DNA from: Styela clava
Lineage: Eukaryota; Chordata; Ascidiacea; Stolidobranchia; Styelidae
Assembly: GCF_964204865.1 (NCBI RefSeq)
Contig: NC_135257.1
Location: forward strand, 2,914,001 to 2,978,000
Direction: 5' to 3'
DNA: 64,000 nt
This document shows, piece by piece, positions 25,162-36,880 of the stretch (its first letter is position 1; the number at the start of each line of letters is the position of its first letter). The position numbers and the translations under genes are program-made. The notes below the pieces were generated by a model. The model saw nothing but the letters and a program-made list of their open reading frames with translations, was not told where the DNA came from and ran no database searches.

Positions 25162-27848
25162 TTACATAAAGTTACACTTATCATACATACGTGTAATTTC
25201 ATCATAGCAGTTGCGCATTTTACGAGTTTTTTTATTCACTAAACAATAATATGGGCATCCTCTTACTACGTCTCTTTTGTTTTTCGGGATTTTCGACACT
25301 AAGAAAAAAATTCATCTAGTTAATATCACATTTTATATATTACGCATAGTTTCTTACTTTTATATATAATATACTTACGATTTCATGTTAGGGAATGTAT
25401 TCACAATTGATATGTTTTGATATGGTAATCTGCAGTATGTAGGGAATGATATGTGAAAGTTGACGTAGATTGCATTTTGCAAATAAAATACAAACATCAT
25501 GTGATAGCCCATTAGTATATGTGACAAGTTGTTTGATTTTTTGTATGGCAAAAAACAAAACAAATAAAAGTATTTCGGTGTTGACAAGAAGGGAAGGGTC
25601 AATTATTTAGGTTTTGATCAATTTAATACAAGAGTTTACTAGTGAGTAAATGCATTAATGTGATGTCATTAGGCATTTAAATGAAAAACAATGTTCCTCT
25701 AAGATTGGAAAATATTCAGCAAAAATTGGACAAACGTTAATTTAGTAGATATATGTCTTTTCTTGAAATACTAATATTAATTAAATATATGAATGCAAGT
25801 ATATTTTATATTTCGAAATTCACATGCAAACGATTAGCTTGGCTTTAAAAACCGATGTTTCGCAATACCGTGTCGATTAATAGTACTAAAAACCCAGATA
25901 AAACTTCAGACAGCACCCCAACGAAGCTAACAATAAGTTCTAAACGATCTTATGTATGGATCACACCAACAATAATAATATATGAATTTACCAGAATAAT
26001 TTGCGAAACAAAAAACGGCAGAAATGTAATATTGCATTTTCATACGTTCGTTTTATTTTCACCACTGTATTCTTCACGATTATCGTGAATATTTTTTTCC
26101 ATTATATGGGCGAAATAATTTTTCAAAATCCAACAACCGCAAAAATAACAACAACAATTTACCAAATTTATCATCAGTCTCTTTGTGCCACATACCTTTA
26201 TTAGGAATCACTGGGTTTCTTGTCGATGCAGTGCTTGCAGTCACTTCCGATATATATTTTGTAATGTTAGTGCTATTCGACGACACAGTAGAGTAAATCA
26301 TACTAGAAGTGATGTCCATACTTAAACCCAAGGCTCTTGGGGGGACAGTATTTCCTGAAATAGAAGAAACTTGTAAAGTTGTTTTTTTTTCAATTTTTTT
26401 TGAAATCCTCATAAATCTTTTTAGTCAGTCAGCCAGCCAATCGTTTTATTAGCCAGTCTTACTGCAGACTTGTATAATAAAAATTGTTCACGTGTGTATT
26501 TAAATTTAAAAAATTTACTTCGCACAATTTGCTAAATCATAGGGTCCAACCTTTCCTATGTTTTTTGCCTATTAAATTGAAATTCCTAATTTTGCAATAT
26601 CTCATCATTTCACTATGTAATAATTCTTTTAAATTTATGGACACCTATCTCCCTTTTTAGATATTTGAACAAAAGTACTATATAATATCATTAGTATAGG
26701 ATTGCCCAAATGAATAGTAAAATAGTGTTACGGAAACATAATGCTAACTTGAGCACGTTCACAGTTGGCATGTCAATACGGACTTACATTCTAAGATGGG
26801 GAATAGTTTCATATTTTTGAGTAAGTCATAAAAAAGCCTTTCAAAACACAAAATGATGTCAGGAAAACTCCAAAACAATTTTCCATTAACTCAATAGCAA
26901 ACTGAGATAGTCTGACTAATCAATCTACACTTTATAACAAAATTCCGAAACAAATGATCAAAATTAGTGACGGCATTTTACAGTGGCTGAAACTTGTACC
27001 ATGAAAACTATTGTATCCTACATATACCTTTATTAGAATCAATCGATGTTTTGACCGGCAAAGTGATTCTGGCAGCAATGTCTTCCACGGTATTGTACGT
27101 AATATTCGTATTTGACGAATTTTGATCAGAAGTAATATTCTTAGTCAAACCCAAATCTGAAGTTGCGATGTTAGTATCTAAAATAAAAATAAAACTATGA
27201 TATAAACTTGATAATATAATATTTAGTGATGCGATATATATTATATTTGTGTTATGAATACAGTTTCTAATTCTGTATCGCAGACTCTGTATTGCATAAT
27301 ATTGAAGGGTGATCAAACAATCTAAAGAACAGTGGTCCTTTATCATTTATTTTTTGTACATTATTATTTTTAAATAAGAAAGAAAAATTCTTTAGAAGAT
27401 TCACAGGAGTTTATATCGTAAGCGCTCCATATTTTCTTCGCCATTTATTCAGAACATTGAAAGTTATATTTATATAGATATTAAAAAGAGAGAGAGAGAG
27501 AGAGCGGATATTGATGGTTTATGTTTTTATAATCAGCTTAAATACAGCTATAGTTTCATTTTTGAATTGCTAATACTCTAGTTTCTGTTTGGAAATGAAA
27601 TATGCTATATATATAAGGTGCAAATTTTAAAATGCCCCACACTCCGCGACACTGATAATTTTCAGCATCAGTGATTCTCGCGATACTGTACTTTTCGGTC
27701 ATCACAATTTTCTTTAATTAATAAAATCCCCTTCACGCTAGAAAAAACAACTCAAATGGATTAAGTTTCACCACTAGCTTATACCTGCAATTGAAATTGT
27801 TGCGAGTCCTGCGACAGTAATAAACATCACAGAAATTATATAATCCAT
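25162..27848 (-). CDS. Predicted secreted Ser/Thr-rich protein with Cys-rich C-terminus (4 exons, 169 aa)
   Basis: I do not recognise the family. Exons on the minus strand: 27848-27785 (64 nt), 27177-27028 (150 nt), 26354-26196 (159 nt), 25298-25162 (137 nt), summing to 510 nt = 169 codons plus TAA. All three introns are GT-AG and phase 1, so each inner exon is a symmetric module. Residues 1-22 form a hydrophobic signal peptide. Residues about 23-124 are Ser/Thr/Asn-rich with several N-x-S/T sequons (NIT, NSS, NIT, NST, NIT), consistent with a glycosylated stalk. The last exon is basic, with Cys at about 139, 143, 155 and 166 (C-x3-C-x11-C-x10-C), likely two disulfides. No transmembrane segment is seen, so secretion is likely. 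The paralog at 5259-8389 keeps the Cys pattern while nearby residues change. Confidence 0.65.
27487..27504. repeat. (GA)n microsatellite
   Basis: A short pure GA run in the first intron of the secreted-protein gene of copy B; it is not present in copy A. Confidence 0.9.
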
Positions 27849-28630
27849 CTTCATTCTAAGACCTGACCTGAATGTATATTCAGATAGAATGTTTTGTGTG
27901 GGATTTTTATTGAACGAATTGGCGCCTGAGGGATTTATAGTCACGCGGTTCCTAATTTGGAAAATAATCGCCAGGAATGGTATATCATTATTAGCGATAT
28001 ATACAGTATGTCATCGATTAAATTTGTATGATATGCCTCATATCAGGGTGGTCCAAAGTTGCGAGGGTGAAGGGCCGCAAATTTATATCTTTAAGAATGA
28101 GAGTTTATCGTTCTAATCAGTTTTTCAATGAAACTATATAAAGCCCTTAGTTATTTTAAAATTGCCTCCCGAGAAATACCGTGGTATTTTCGGTATATTT
28201 CATCGTGTTTGGTTTTGTAATGTCGCCTGAAAGTATATTCTTTCGCGCAGATATTACTTGAAAACACACCAAACAACGTGGTTTAACGTTGTTGTGGGTA
28301 AGGAAATACGTTTATTCTCAGTTTACTTCGGTTACCTTTTTTCTATAGTCATTGTATGATGAATTTTGCTACTTGTAGCGTGAGCAGGCCTAATGCTACC
28401 GTCAAAAAACAACCAAGTACGCCTATGTTGGGACCTCGGACCCAAATATTTAAAAAACTGAATTGCGCGGCGCTAAGTCAGCTCTGCGGTTCGTCACTGC
28501 TGTCACATGGCCAATGCTTGAAAATTGAGGAGTGACTTGACTAAAATAATGGCACAGAAAGTCTTTTCAAATGAGGAGTTACTTGACGCGAGCTCATCGG
28601 CTTGGTCTTGTCTGCATAAGACAATTCATT

Positions 28631-28912
28631 ACTTATCGATTTTAATCGGTAAGTATGTTGATAGGTATTTGTCTGTCTGTTAGATGCACGCGATATCTCA
28701 CGAAAGCGAGATTGAATCTGCTCCAGATTTTGCATTCGTCATATGTCGGACCAGAAGGGTATTGGTTTTGGATGAATTATGTCGTATAATTAGCGAGTTA
28801 TTAATTAATTAGTGATGGGACACAAGGTGTCACTATGGAGTAAGAGCGCTGTTTTTAGGGATACCCTAACTTTCGATCGATAAGTCTTCGGTCGCTGACC
28901 GATATTCTCGTT
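28631..28912. mobile_element. Second copy of anonymous 295-bp element
   Basis: Starts ACTTATCGATTTTAATCGG like 5711 and ends GACCGATATTCTCGTT. It differs from the other copy by a few substitutions and short deletions in the GTCTGTCTGT region. Both copies are preceded by ATT. It lies outside the segmental duplication, showing independent insertion. Confidence 0.7.
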
Positions 28913-28945
28913 CTTTACCGATCACAGGAGGTCATTCCAATATAG

Positions 28946-29495
28946 CATGGGTTACCAAACCGCGGCCCGAGACCAATTACGGCCCGCGTAACGGTATTGA
29001 ATGGTCCGCCGAACTTAACTGAAATAGTTTGAACGTAAATAAATACTAATGTATACGTTCAACACTTTATTTTTTACGTTTATGCGTGCCAGATATCGTC
29101 AATATCACAGTCAAAGCACGTGTATATTATATACGTAGCAATTCAAAACCATAAGTAGTCATTTATACGAGGCATATGCCTGATGATCAACTATCTTGAT
29201 TAAGCGATATCAGTTGCAAATTCCTTGTTGAAAGTCGTTCTTGGTATTGCTCGGGTATTCTATCACCCAACTATTATAATTATTAATTTCATTACATAAC
29301 AAATTGCAATGCTAGGGTATTAAAATCAAGTTTGCAGCCTATTTTAGTGCCTATTTTTAAAATGTCCTTAGGTCTCTTGAGTGCGCCTTGAAAACCCACT
29401 TCTTCCTCGCCCTTTTGTCTGCTCCCCTTTCCTGCCCGCGAATATCCTTCTGATTCAAATTTTGCCCGGCGTCCAATCAACTTTAGGAACCCCTG
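28946..29495. mobile_element. Non-autonomous hAT element, 550 bp
   Basis: The left end CATGGGTTACCAAACCGCGG and the right end (inverted) CAGGGGTTCCTAAAGTTG are imperfect TIRs. The flanks CAATATAG and CCATATAG match at 7 of 8 positions as an eroded target duplication. CGGCCCG motifs lie near the left end. No transposase was recognised. Confidence 0.7.
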
Positions 29496-29503
29496 CCATA
29501 TAG

Positions 29504-30360
29504 CCACCGTCATACAACAATGAATGTCCGTGATTTTACCAAACATCAATCCCGACATCGGGATTAGCAGAAGTACTATTCCCAGTTGTAACATATTATA
29601 ACATATTATCATTTCACTTGGCGTCAATAAAATTTGGCGCATTAAGGAATTGCAGTTTACTAAGGGTAATTTCCAGATTTCATAATTGTCTTACGATTAT
29701 TGTGTAGATCAAAGCTGATAGATTAACGGAAAATGGGAATACGTTGGGAAGTAGTATGAAGTACACGCGCGATATCAACGTATATCCATGCGTAAATGGG
29801 AGGTCGTGAAACATGTTGTAGTTGTTATTTCAGAGGCTGTATTATCACGCTCTCTTATAGGAAAATTTTCAATTTGTAAATTATTGACCATAACTCCAAT
29901 TCTTCTTTGGTTTTAGACTCTAATCATCGAGACAATACCGGTAATTTTCCACCTACATAAAACAATGGTCTCATATTCATTTTTACCCTGTTAACTAGGC
30001 TATTCCATCGATTTTACAATATATTTGACTATAATTACAATGCGGACGGTATGACCAGATGGCGATTGTTCAAAAATGCCATCTTTCTGCCTATGATTGT
30101 ATAATTTTATTATTTATGTCGTGTCTTATATTTTATTATTGTTGATTGTATATTTATTTGAACTGAGCCATAAAAGGTTAGGAAAAGGTTGTTCAACTCC
30201 TATATCTAATTAACGGGCAATCCCAATTGGACGCTCCTAACTTCTTATTAAAATATTGTTTTATATCGGAGTCTAAAACTCGTCACAAATGAGATGGCAG
30301 CGAATGTGTGGCCTAGAGCTACTTTATGCATTGCTCACTAAAAATTTACTTAGAATGGTT
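29504..30360. other. Spacer with no recognised gene
   Basis: A+T-rich sequence. I find no splice-supported exon, no RNA gene and no transposon ends in it. Confidence 0.5.
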
Positions 30361-30506
30361 GAGGTGGAAAAATTAATTTCTGAAATTTGCCAAAGGATGA
30401 AAACGAAAAAAAGGCGTCGAACTCATGCTTGTCTGAACCATGTATTCGACGCCTTTTCTCTCTTTTTCATCCTTTGGCAAATTTCAGAAATTAGTTTTTC
30501 TACCTC
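30361..30506. repeat. Long near-perfect inverted repeat (61-bp arms, 23-nt loop)
   Basis: The left arm 30361-30421 begins GAGGTGGAAAAATTAATTTC and ends in AGGCGTCGAA. The right arm 30445-30506 is its inverse with few mismatches (TTCGACGCC ... TACCTC). The loop is about 23 nt. Transcription from either strand would give a long hairpin RNA. The arms can be read as coding (a short Glu/Lys-rich stretch in each sense), so it may be an inverted duplication of an exon fragment. No flanking target duplication was found. Confidence 0.85.
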
Positions 30507-30884
30507 ATCGTGTATCTCAAGGAACGCAGGGTATAATTAATGAACGGCAATCTTTCATAACTATATTTGTCGATAAATAGGAATTCTTGCTTGCCAAAGC
30601 TTGTTTAGGAATAGTGCAGGATGCTTAAATGAAAAATATCCGCAGAAGACCAAATCGCAATAGACTAATTTTTTTCAGCGATGACAATATTTCGTATTTA
30701 TAAAAAATGAAATGTTCAATAAACTAATAGGCATATTCATTAAGAGATTAAGCAATCAGGCAATTTAATAGTTATTTTAAACATGGAACAAGCTCTCACG
30801 AGTGATTATAGTACAGCTGGAACATGCAATTGAACTCCAATAAGATCATTATTACATTAATATATTATTTGTTTTTTTAAAATG

Positions 30885-31390
30885 AATTTTTGTTCCGTCA
30901 TTTCATCGGTGTCATGGCGTTCCGCAGTGAAATAATTTTACAATTAACCGATGGTCCTTGAATTACATATCACTGTATAACAGAAAGAGTTAAGAACAAA
31001 CCGTATCCCATTTATTCACGTTATATCAATTGAGCAAGTTTTAAATATTTCATTGATCTTGTCATCTGATAGTTTTACCAAGATATATATTTGAACTTCT
31101 GTATTTTTAATATAAAATGAAAATACAACAAATTAGGATGTAAGAAATGTACTTCAGCAACAGTTTACCAATCCCAGCACGTATCCCATTTTTGTAGCTA
31201 CTTGTCAATTTGAAAAAAATGTTATCCAGACATTCTAAAGTGGTGTTTTGAAGAGACTTTTTGGTGATTCAGATTGGATCATTAACGAGTTCATTGCTAT
31301 TTTCATTTATCTGCGACAAATACCTTGAAATGCGATCTAAATTTAATTCTTATTTCCGCATGTTTGTTTTTGTTTATTATAGTGTATTTT
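30885..31390 (-). pseudogene. Decayed sulfotransferase relic (exons 5-7)
   Basis: On the minus strand three blocks align in order and spacing with exons 5, 6 and 7 of the sulfotransferase at 47098-49329. About 31375-31310 matches exon 5. About 31085-31030 matches exon 6 (readable as KLSDDKINEI...CSID). About 30965-30885 matches exon 7 (GTIG, a stop, then NYFTAE). Intron sequence between exons 5 and 6 is also recognisable. Stops and indels are present and exons 1-4 are not seen; to its right the old Gypsy element begins. This is a third, older member of the cluster. Confidence 0.75.
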
Positions 31391-31455
31391 ACTCAGATTG
31401 CTTAACCTGGTTGGCCTTGTACTCTAATTAATACTCCATGTCAATTGATTCGAAT

Positions 31456-31715
31456 ATGGCTCTGCGAACAAAAGCCAGCTGGAGAGATTTTTTCATATCA
31501 ATCGAAATACCTGCAGAGAAAGCATCAATTTATTCAAGATTATTCGTGGAAAATCATATAACTAAAGCTACGCTTCCTAATCTATCAAAAAAGATTAGTC
31601 TGATCTGGGCACCATAGCAGTTGGGGATGTTTTAGCCATCCTCAGCTACAGTGAAGAAAAAACAACACTCGCAACCTACAAAAAACAAACAACGGCTGCA
31701 CCAAAAGATTTCAAC
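31456..31715 (+). pseudogene. Gypsy gag N-terminal SAM-like segment, decayed
   Basis: Reading across two frames gives a segment with W-R-D-F-F, a FVENHIT motif, LPNLSKK and then VGDVLAILSYSEE. This order matches the SAM-like domain that opens the gag of a group of animal Gypsy elements (GD-x-LAIL signature). Frameshifts near 31600 break it. The assignment rests on recall of the family pattern. Confidence 0.55.
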
Positions 31716-32329
31716 TTTATCATCTTAAAACATCCACCACCTAGAAAGCCAGGGATAGAAATAAACATGCCACGACCTCAATTTAGAAAATTCAGGACAG
31801 ATTGAGGGGTGTTTGAGAAAATGACCAAACTTGCTGTTAAAAAAATACAGCTCACAATTATACAGCGTGTGAGATGGAGCAGATAGAACAAGCATAATCA
31901 ACACAGTTATAGACTGTTTCAGTCTCGCTGAACATGATATATATACGGACAGCAATCGAAACATAAACAAAAAATACCCACTAATCAATCACGAAGACCA
32001 TGCGCAAATTGTGCAAGTCTATCTCATGGATTTCAAATTCAAGTAACCATTCAACAAAATGTCATGTTGGGAAAAAACTTTCACTAACTATAAAAAACTC
32101 AATAACTCATGTACGTTATAACAAAAACGTCACTGATTCAGTACAGGGCAAAGAGTTGATAAAATTCTAGCAACCTTTCCTCAGAATCTCAACTCAAAAC
32201 CATGCGCAATAAAAATATTCCCAGATTGCGCATCGAAAAAAACATTTGAAGGATTTTTCAAACACCGCATTTGACAATGTCAACTTGCACATCATACTAC
32301 GATCTTCGTACCATACTACTGTAACAGAG

Positions 32330-32790
32330 CAGTGAAATCTAGTCTAGCCAGGGATGTAGAAAGGGGGATTATATAAGCTATCCCCGTGGGGCAGCATTTG
32401 AGAGGAGCAGCAAAGTGGTAACAATTGCAAAGAGAGATGATAAACCCAGACGAACTATAGACCTCCATCACCTAGTCATGTGTCTCCCAAGTCCCAATAC
32501 TTGAGGAAAACTCATCATTGTCAGACACCATTTCAACTGGCCTTTCAGATACCCACCCATCCCTTTGAAAAAAAAAAAAAGAAGACCTTGCTGGACGCTG
32601 TAGATGGATATCACACCGTAGAACTGGATGAGGAAACTAAATCTTCATCGACTTTCAATACTGAATGCAAAAGATAGTTGTACAGACGAGTGCCCCAAGG
32701 ATTTATTACAACTGGAAATGCATAACAAGACGCCATGACGAGACCATAAACAGTATACACCGGCGACACAATACTAGGTGGCATAAAACT
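32330..32790 (+). pseudogene. Gypsy reverse transcriptase fragment, decayed
   Basis: Joined over several frames, the segment reads with the RT landmarks of the SAM-gag Gypsy group: WSSKVVTIAKRDDKPRRTID near 32400, a KTHHCQTPFQ segment near 32510, LLDAVDGYHTVELDEE near 32590 and RVPQGF near 32690. An A-run near 32570 and several stops interrupt it. The YxDD box is not preserved in a readable frame. Confidence 0.75.
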
Positions 32791-33258
32791 AGATGGCATA
32801 AAAGATAAAACCCTTCAGCAGAACCGCTCTGAACAATCACAAATTTTCCAGTTCCCAGACACACTTGTGGAGACAGGTCATAGTTAGGTTTAGTTAGACA
32901 AGTTTCATAGGCTAACCCAATCAGCGAAATGATGTGACCTTCTGGTGAACTCATGAAGCGAAACGAAAAATTGTATTTGGGTGACGCTCTGGGATAAATA
33001 TTCGAAGTAATTTCTGATTAAATAAAACAATCTCTAATTTGACAAGGCGGCGGTTGAAAGGATGGTTGACATTTGGTGTATGCCAACTCAAGGTTCACCA
33101 CGTCAACAGAAAATCGATACTCGCCAACATAAAGAGAAGCATTAACAGTATCCCGGGCCCTAAAGAACGCACAAATGACATCTTAGGTTGCCAAAACTTC
33201 AATCTGTCTACTAATCATGGACCCATCATGAGAATCTTCGAAGATCAATACTTGAATA

Positions 33259-36200
33259 CAGTGGCGGCGCGTGGTCATTTTGACAACCGGGGCAAGCTAC
33301 TGCGGGACCAAGTCACCCCCATCTACAGGGACAGGATGAGCGCTGTAAGTTCTCCCATCATTTTATGAGTATAAAAACCATTCCATCGGTAACAACCAAT
33401 CGGCAAAAGCGACAATTTTTAACGATAAGAAAGTGTCCTTAACACCGGTCCAAGTCAAGGGATTAATAAATATAGACATAGTTTATTTTGAAATCTCTTT
33501 CAAAAGGAAAGGCAATATTTACCCAGATAAATACAATGACATATTAACAGAAACTTCGGGAAAGCAGACAAAACCTAAAATAAGGTTTGAAACGTTACTA
33601 TGAAGAAAGGAATGTTAATGCAAAGATAAGGACATGCGTCGCTCACTCATAGATATATATGCTGCTAGACTTCTACTGCTTGAACATATATGCAACACGC
33701 CGCGGTTTCTTGGAAGCAAAATGCTTAATAACGCGCTGATTAAAGTCATGCATCCCAGAAATAACGTCTCTGTGAATGGATAAAACAGCCAAGGAATTTA
33801 ATCTATCTTGCTTCATTGTGTTTCTGAGATACGTTTTAATACGCTCCAGCGTGCTGAATGTTCGCTCTGCGTCGGCGGAAGAAATAGGCGTCGTCAAAAT
33901 GATGTCCAGAAATTTTGCAGACGCCGGTTACTAGAGTGTTATCTATGAGGAACCCATAGAGCGCGCAAGTTGATGTGATGTTCAAAAAAGTTTGATTGGT
34001 GTATATACATCGCAATTCATTTTCCAATTTACCCACGTTTATCATGGGGTAAAATTTGGAGACAGTAGCCAACAAATGGATGGGAAATTGACGTGCAAAT
34101 TTTGAAAAATTTTTGGGGTTCATCAAAGAGAACGCGGCAAGGTGTTCAGTGCGCAGACGATCGCCTATTTGATTCACCAGAATGTCACAGCATTCCTTTG
34201 CAGACAAATCAAACGCTGCGTTGTTTGCCCGCGGCGTAAAGAAGCACTCCATGTGTCGTCGTATTTTATTGTTTCCCGGATACGAGATACAGCATCGCAG
34301 AAGTCTGAAATACACGACTGCACAGACGCTCCATCCATTTGCCTTGACATTCACGTGATAGAATATTGTGGAGGAAAAAGCGAGAAAAAATGAAAACTCA
34401 CCATCTTCTAGCAGACGCTTTAGACCTGTCGCCTCCCTCACAGAGCGTTCGTCCCAAACCGGAGAGCTCTGAATGCCATTGAAACACTCAATGAGCTCAG
34501 ACCTAATTTCGGACACGCCCTGCACCACGCGTGATTGGAAGTTCCAACGTGTTGGTGCACAAGCTGGGAGACGGCGGCTTCATATCTGGCGAAGGAGGTC
34601 AGAGCGCTTCGGCGAAACGGAAAAAAATGAAGAAAACCCCGAAACATTTGCAAAAAATATACGGACGAGAGGGGTATCAAGACACATATTTTTAATAACG
34701 AGGTTAAATTGGTGTGCATAACAATGTAAAAAATGCGCATGAAGAAAATCTTCTTTTATATAAACTTGAACACCATGTTTCGACCCACTCATGACTGCCG
34801 CGCCGTCATAAGTTTGAGCTATCAATTTTGACTTCACGTTGTAAGGCTGTAACACTTCTTTCAGTACAGCCGATATCCCGCAAGCCGTGCGATCAACGAT
34901 TGGTACAAAGCTGTGAAATCTCTCGGTAGGTTTACCATCTTTCACAAACCGAAAAATCACAGCCAGTTGGGAAACGCACGTGATGTCAGTTGTCTCGTCA
35001 GACTGAATCGAAAGGAACTGGCAATTCTCAACTTCCAGAGCCAAATGTTGTAAATAAATATTATACATTGAGTCGAGCAAATCATTTTGGATATCCTTAG
35101 ATGTCCCTTTCGAAACAGTTGCGGCATCAAGATGATCTCTCAATACTGTATCTAGGGATGCGGTGTATTCCACCATATCCAAAAATACCCCTCTATTAGA
35201 AGAGCCAGCCCGTTCATCGTGCCCACGGAGGGACAGCTCGTGACAACCAATGAACTTCAAAACATCTATCAATCGACCGAGAACATGGCGGTTTTTCTCG
35301 ACGTTTTGGTTGTGCCGACGAATAGAAACCGCGCGTCCTTCATCCAACTGTGCTGCAATATTAACATTTCCGAATGTTCGGTATTTTACTGCATTGTCCA
35401 GATGCTCCATAGAAGATTGATGATCCCTGGCACGCTCGGAAAGATGTTTAAGATCTCTAAAACCAAATTTACACCAACGTGAGTCACGGGCGGTAGCAAA
35501 AAGTAGGCAATAAAAACGAAAAAGTGCTCTTTTGTCCTCGCTGTAACACAATCATTCGTGTTTTTTATACCAAGTTTCTGCGCAGAATGTACGCCGACGC
35601 TTTCCTCCGTCATGGGATTGTTCCAGTGAAAAATTTTTTGGTTGATAAGGCCCAAGACGTTGTACCTCTAATTTTTGTTCCAGCGGCAGCTGCGAAAACG
35701 GAGTGCGAAGCAGTGCATCAACCTTATTTATTATGAGGTCTAAGGCTAAGAAATGCGAAGCCGGAAAGAAGTGAGGAGCTCAAAAGAAATGTGGAAAATC
35801 GAAAGCAAATGGACTATAAAGGTCTCTAACTGATTCAAATAGCGAAACAAGCGACAAAAACGAAGGCGAGGAAACTATCAACTCTTCAAGCAACCAACGA
35901 ACGAGAAGGAATGCGTGAATATGTCAACATGTTGTTGTAAGAAACGTCGGCATTGTGTCGTCATAATTTCGGGGCTAGCCCCGATGATTTAGTAAAAAAA
36001 ACAGAAAACAAACGAGACAAACGCTGCGAGTGGAAGATAAAAGAGAGAATACGATATACAATGAGCAACCGGGGCAAAATCGGCGTCGCCCCGTCGACGT
36101 TCGGCGAAGGCTTTGCGAGCGAAAAATGAACCATGTCGGGAGAATATGGCTAGTGTAGACAGTCTGTGCAACCGATATTGAGGTATTTTCCGAATATTTT

Positions 36201-36263
36201 TTATTATACCGAAAAAACAACCGGGGCGTTGCCCCGGTTGGCCCTATTGACGCGCCGCCACTG
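33259..36263 (-). mobile_element. hAT transposon, ZMYM1/DUF4371 type, 3005 bp
   Basis: The TIR left end is CAGTGGCGGCGCGT and the right end is ACGCGCCGCCACTG, a perfect match. A perfect 8-bp target duplication CTTGAATA lies at 33251-33258 and 36264-36271. It encodes one long transposase on the minus strand (33673 to about 35655), now interrupted. GC-rich palindromes (GGGGCTAGCCCC near 35970 and CCGGGGCGTTGCCCCGG near 36219) lie subterminally. It is inserted inside the old Gypsy element. Complete ends and full length make it the best-preserved DNA transposon here. Confidence 0.95.
33673..35655 (-). pseudogene. hAT transposase (ZMYM1-like, DUF4371), interrupted
   Basis: The minus-strand frame from 35551 gives a DUF4371 region followed by the RNase-H-like core: SIQSDETTDIT near 34990 (first catalytic region), AQTYDGAAVMSG near 34810 and HCYAHQFNLVI near 34710. 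An in-frame stop occurs at 34580-34582. The same frame resumes with a TRWNFQSRVVQG motif near 34545. Frameshifts follow around 34400 and 34230 and again near 33880, where the C-terminal dimerisation motif SSADAERTFSTL is readable. The N-terminal TTF-type zinc-finger part (35500-35655) is also out of frame. Inactive as it stands. Confidence 0.85.
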
Positions 36264-36539
36264 CTTGAATAGCATTAAAACCTTCAAAAACAATCTTTTT
36301 GAAAGAGCACACACTGCGATGCAGATTCACAATTTAACATTTCCCAGTACCATGAAACACTGCACCCGATGCCCTATCACGCAATCCCACAGCCTTAGAA
36401 ATATCAGATACGAAAAATGCAATGATGGACATAGCACGTTATGACAAGCAACTAACAAAGTAACAGCAACAGTGTAGTGCGAAAGACATTTTCACGCAAT
36501 ATAACAATCCGTCATCAATAAAAATGACGTTGCGCTTAT

Positions 36540-36880
36540 GACTCTGGATCACATTAGAAGCCACGAAAGTCAGACAACAGCTAGCTATAAAATGCTCATC
36601 AAAATAATTGAGCAAGGATTGCCAAATTCAAAACATAGAATATGGACCGCCTATCAACTAAAGATGTATGTAATACTAATGGACTCTCGTTCAGTTATCC
36701 CCACATTCCTTTACGAGATTTTGCTCTTCCGCAAGATCTTACCGCGGTCATTACATTTTGCACACCAAGGAATCACAAGCCAAACCAAATACGCTCCATC
36801 TCAAGCTAAACAGACAATGATATTAAGCCATGTGCCTCAGTATTCGTTTCAATACATATGCGCCGACTACTTTGGATAGG
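36540..36880 (+). pseudogene. Old Gypsy integrase N-terminal part
   Basis: A 113-codon frame with recognisable integrase linker features: IKIIEQGLPNSKH, a VIP then LHFAHQGITSQ (the HHCC His region), APSQ, and YSFQYICADYF, which corresponds to the start of the integrase core with its first Asp. The HHCC cysteines are not all visible. It continues the element interrupted at 33259. Confidence 0.7.

Larger units (their letters stand above)
11791..28360. repeat. Segmental duplication, copy B
   Basis: Second copy of the block at 1-8880, in direct orientation and expanded by insertions: a composite TIR element (11975-15637), an anonymous AGAGAGC-family repeat (16748-17166), a Gypsy element (18522-22635) and a hAT MITE (23477-23913). 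Without these it is about the size of copy A. It contains the intact version of the secreted-protein gene. Confidence 0.9.

Noticed and set aside
34142..35736. Several plus-strand frames of 70-87 codons
   Set aside because: They are antisense shadows of the hAT transposase.
36061..36240. GC-rich hairpins read as terminators
   Set aside because: They are subterminal palindromes of the hAT element in animal DNA, not bacterial terminators.
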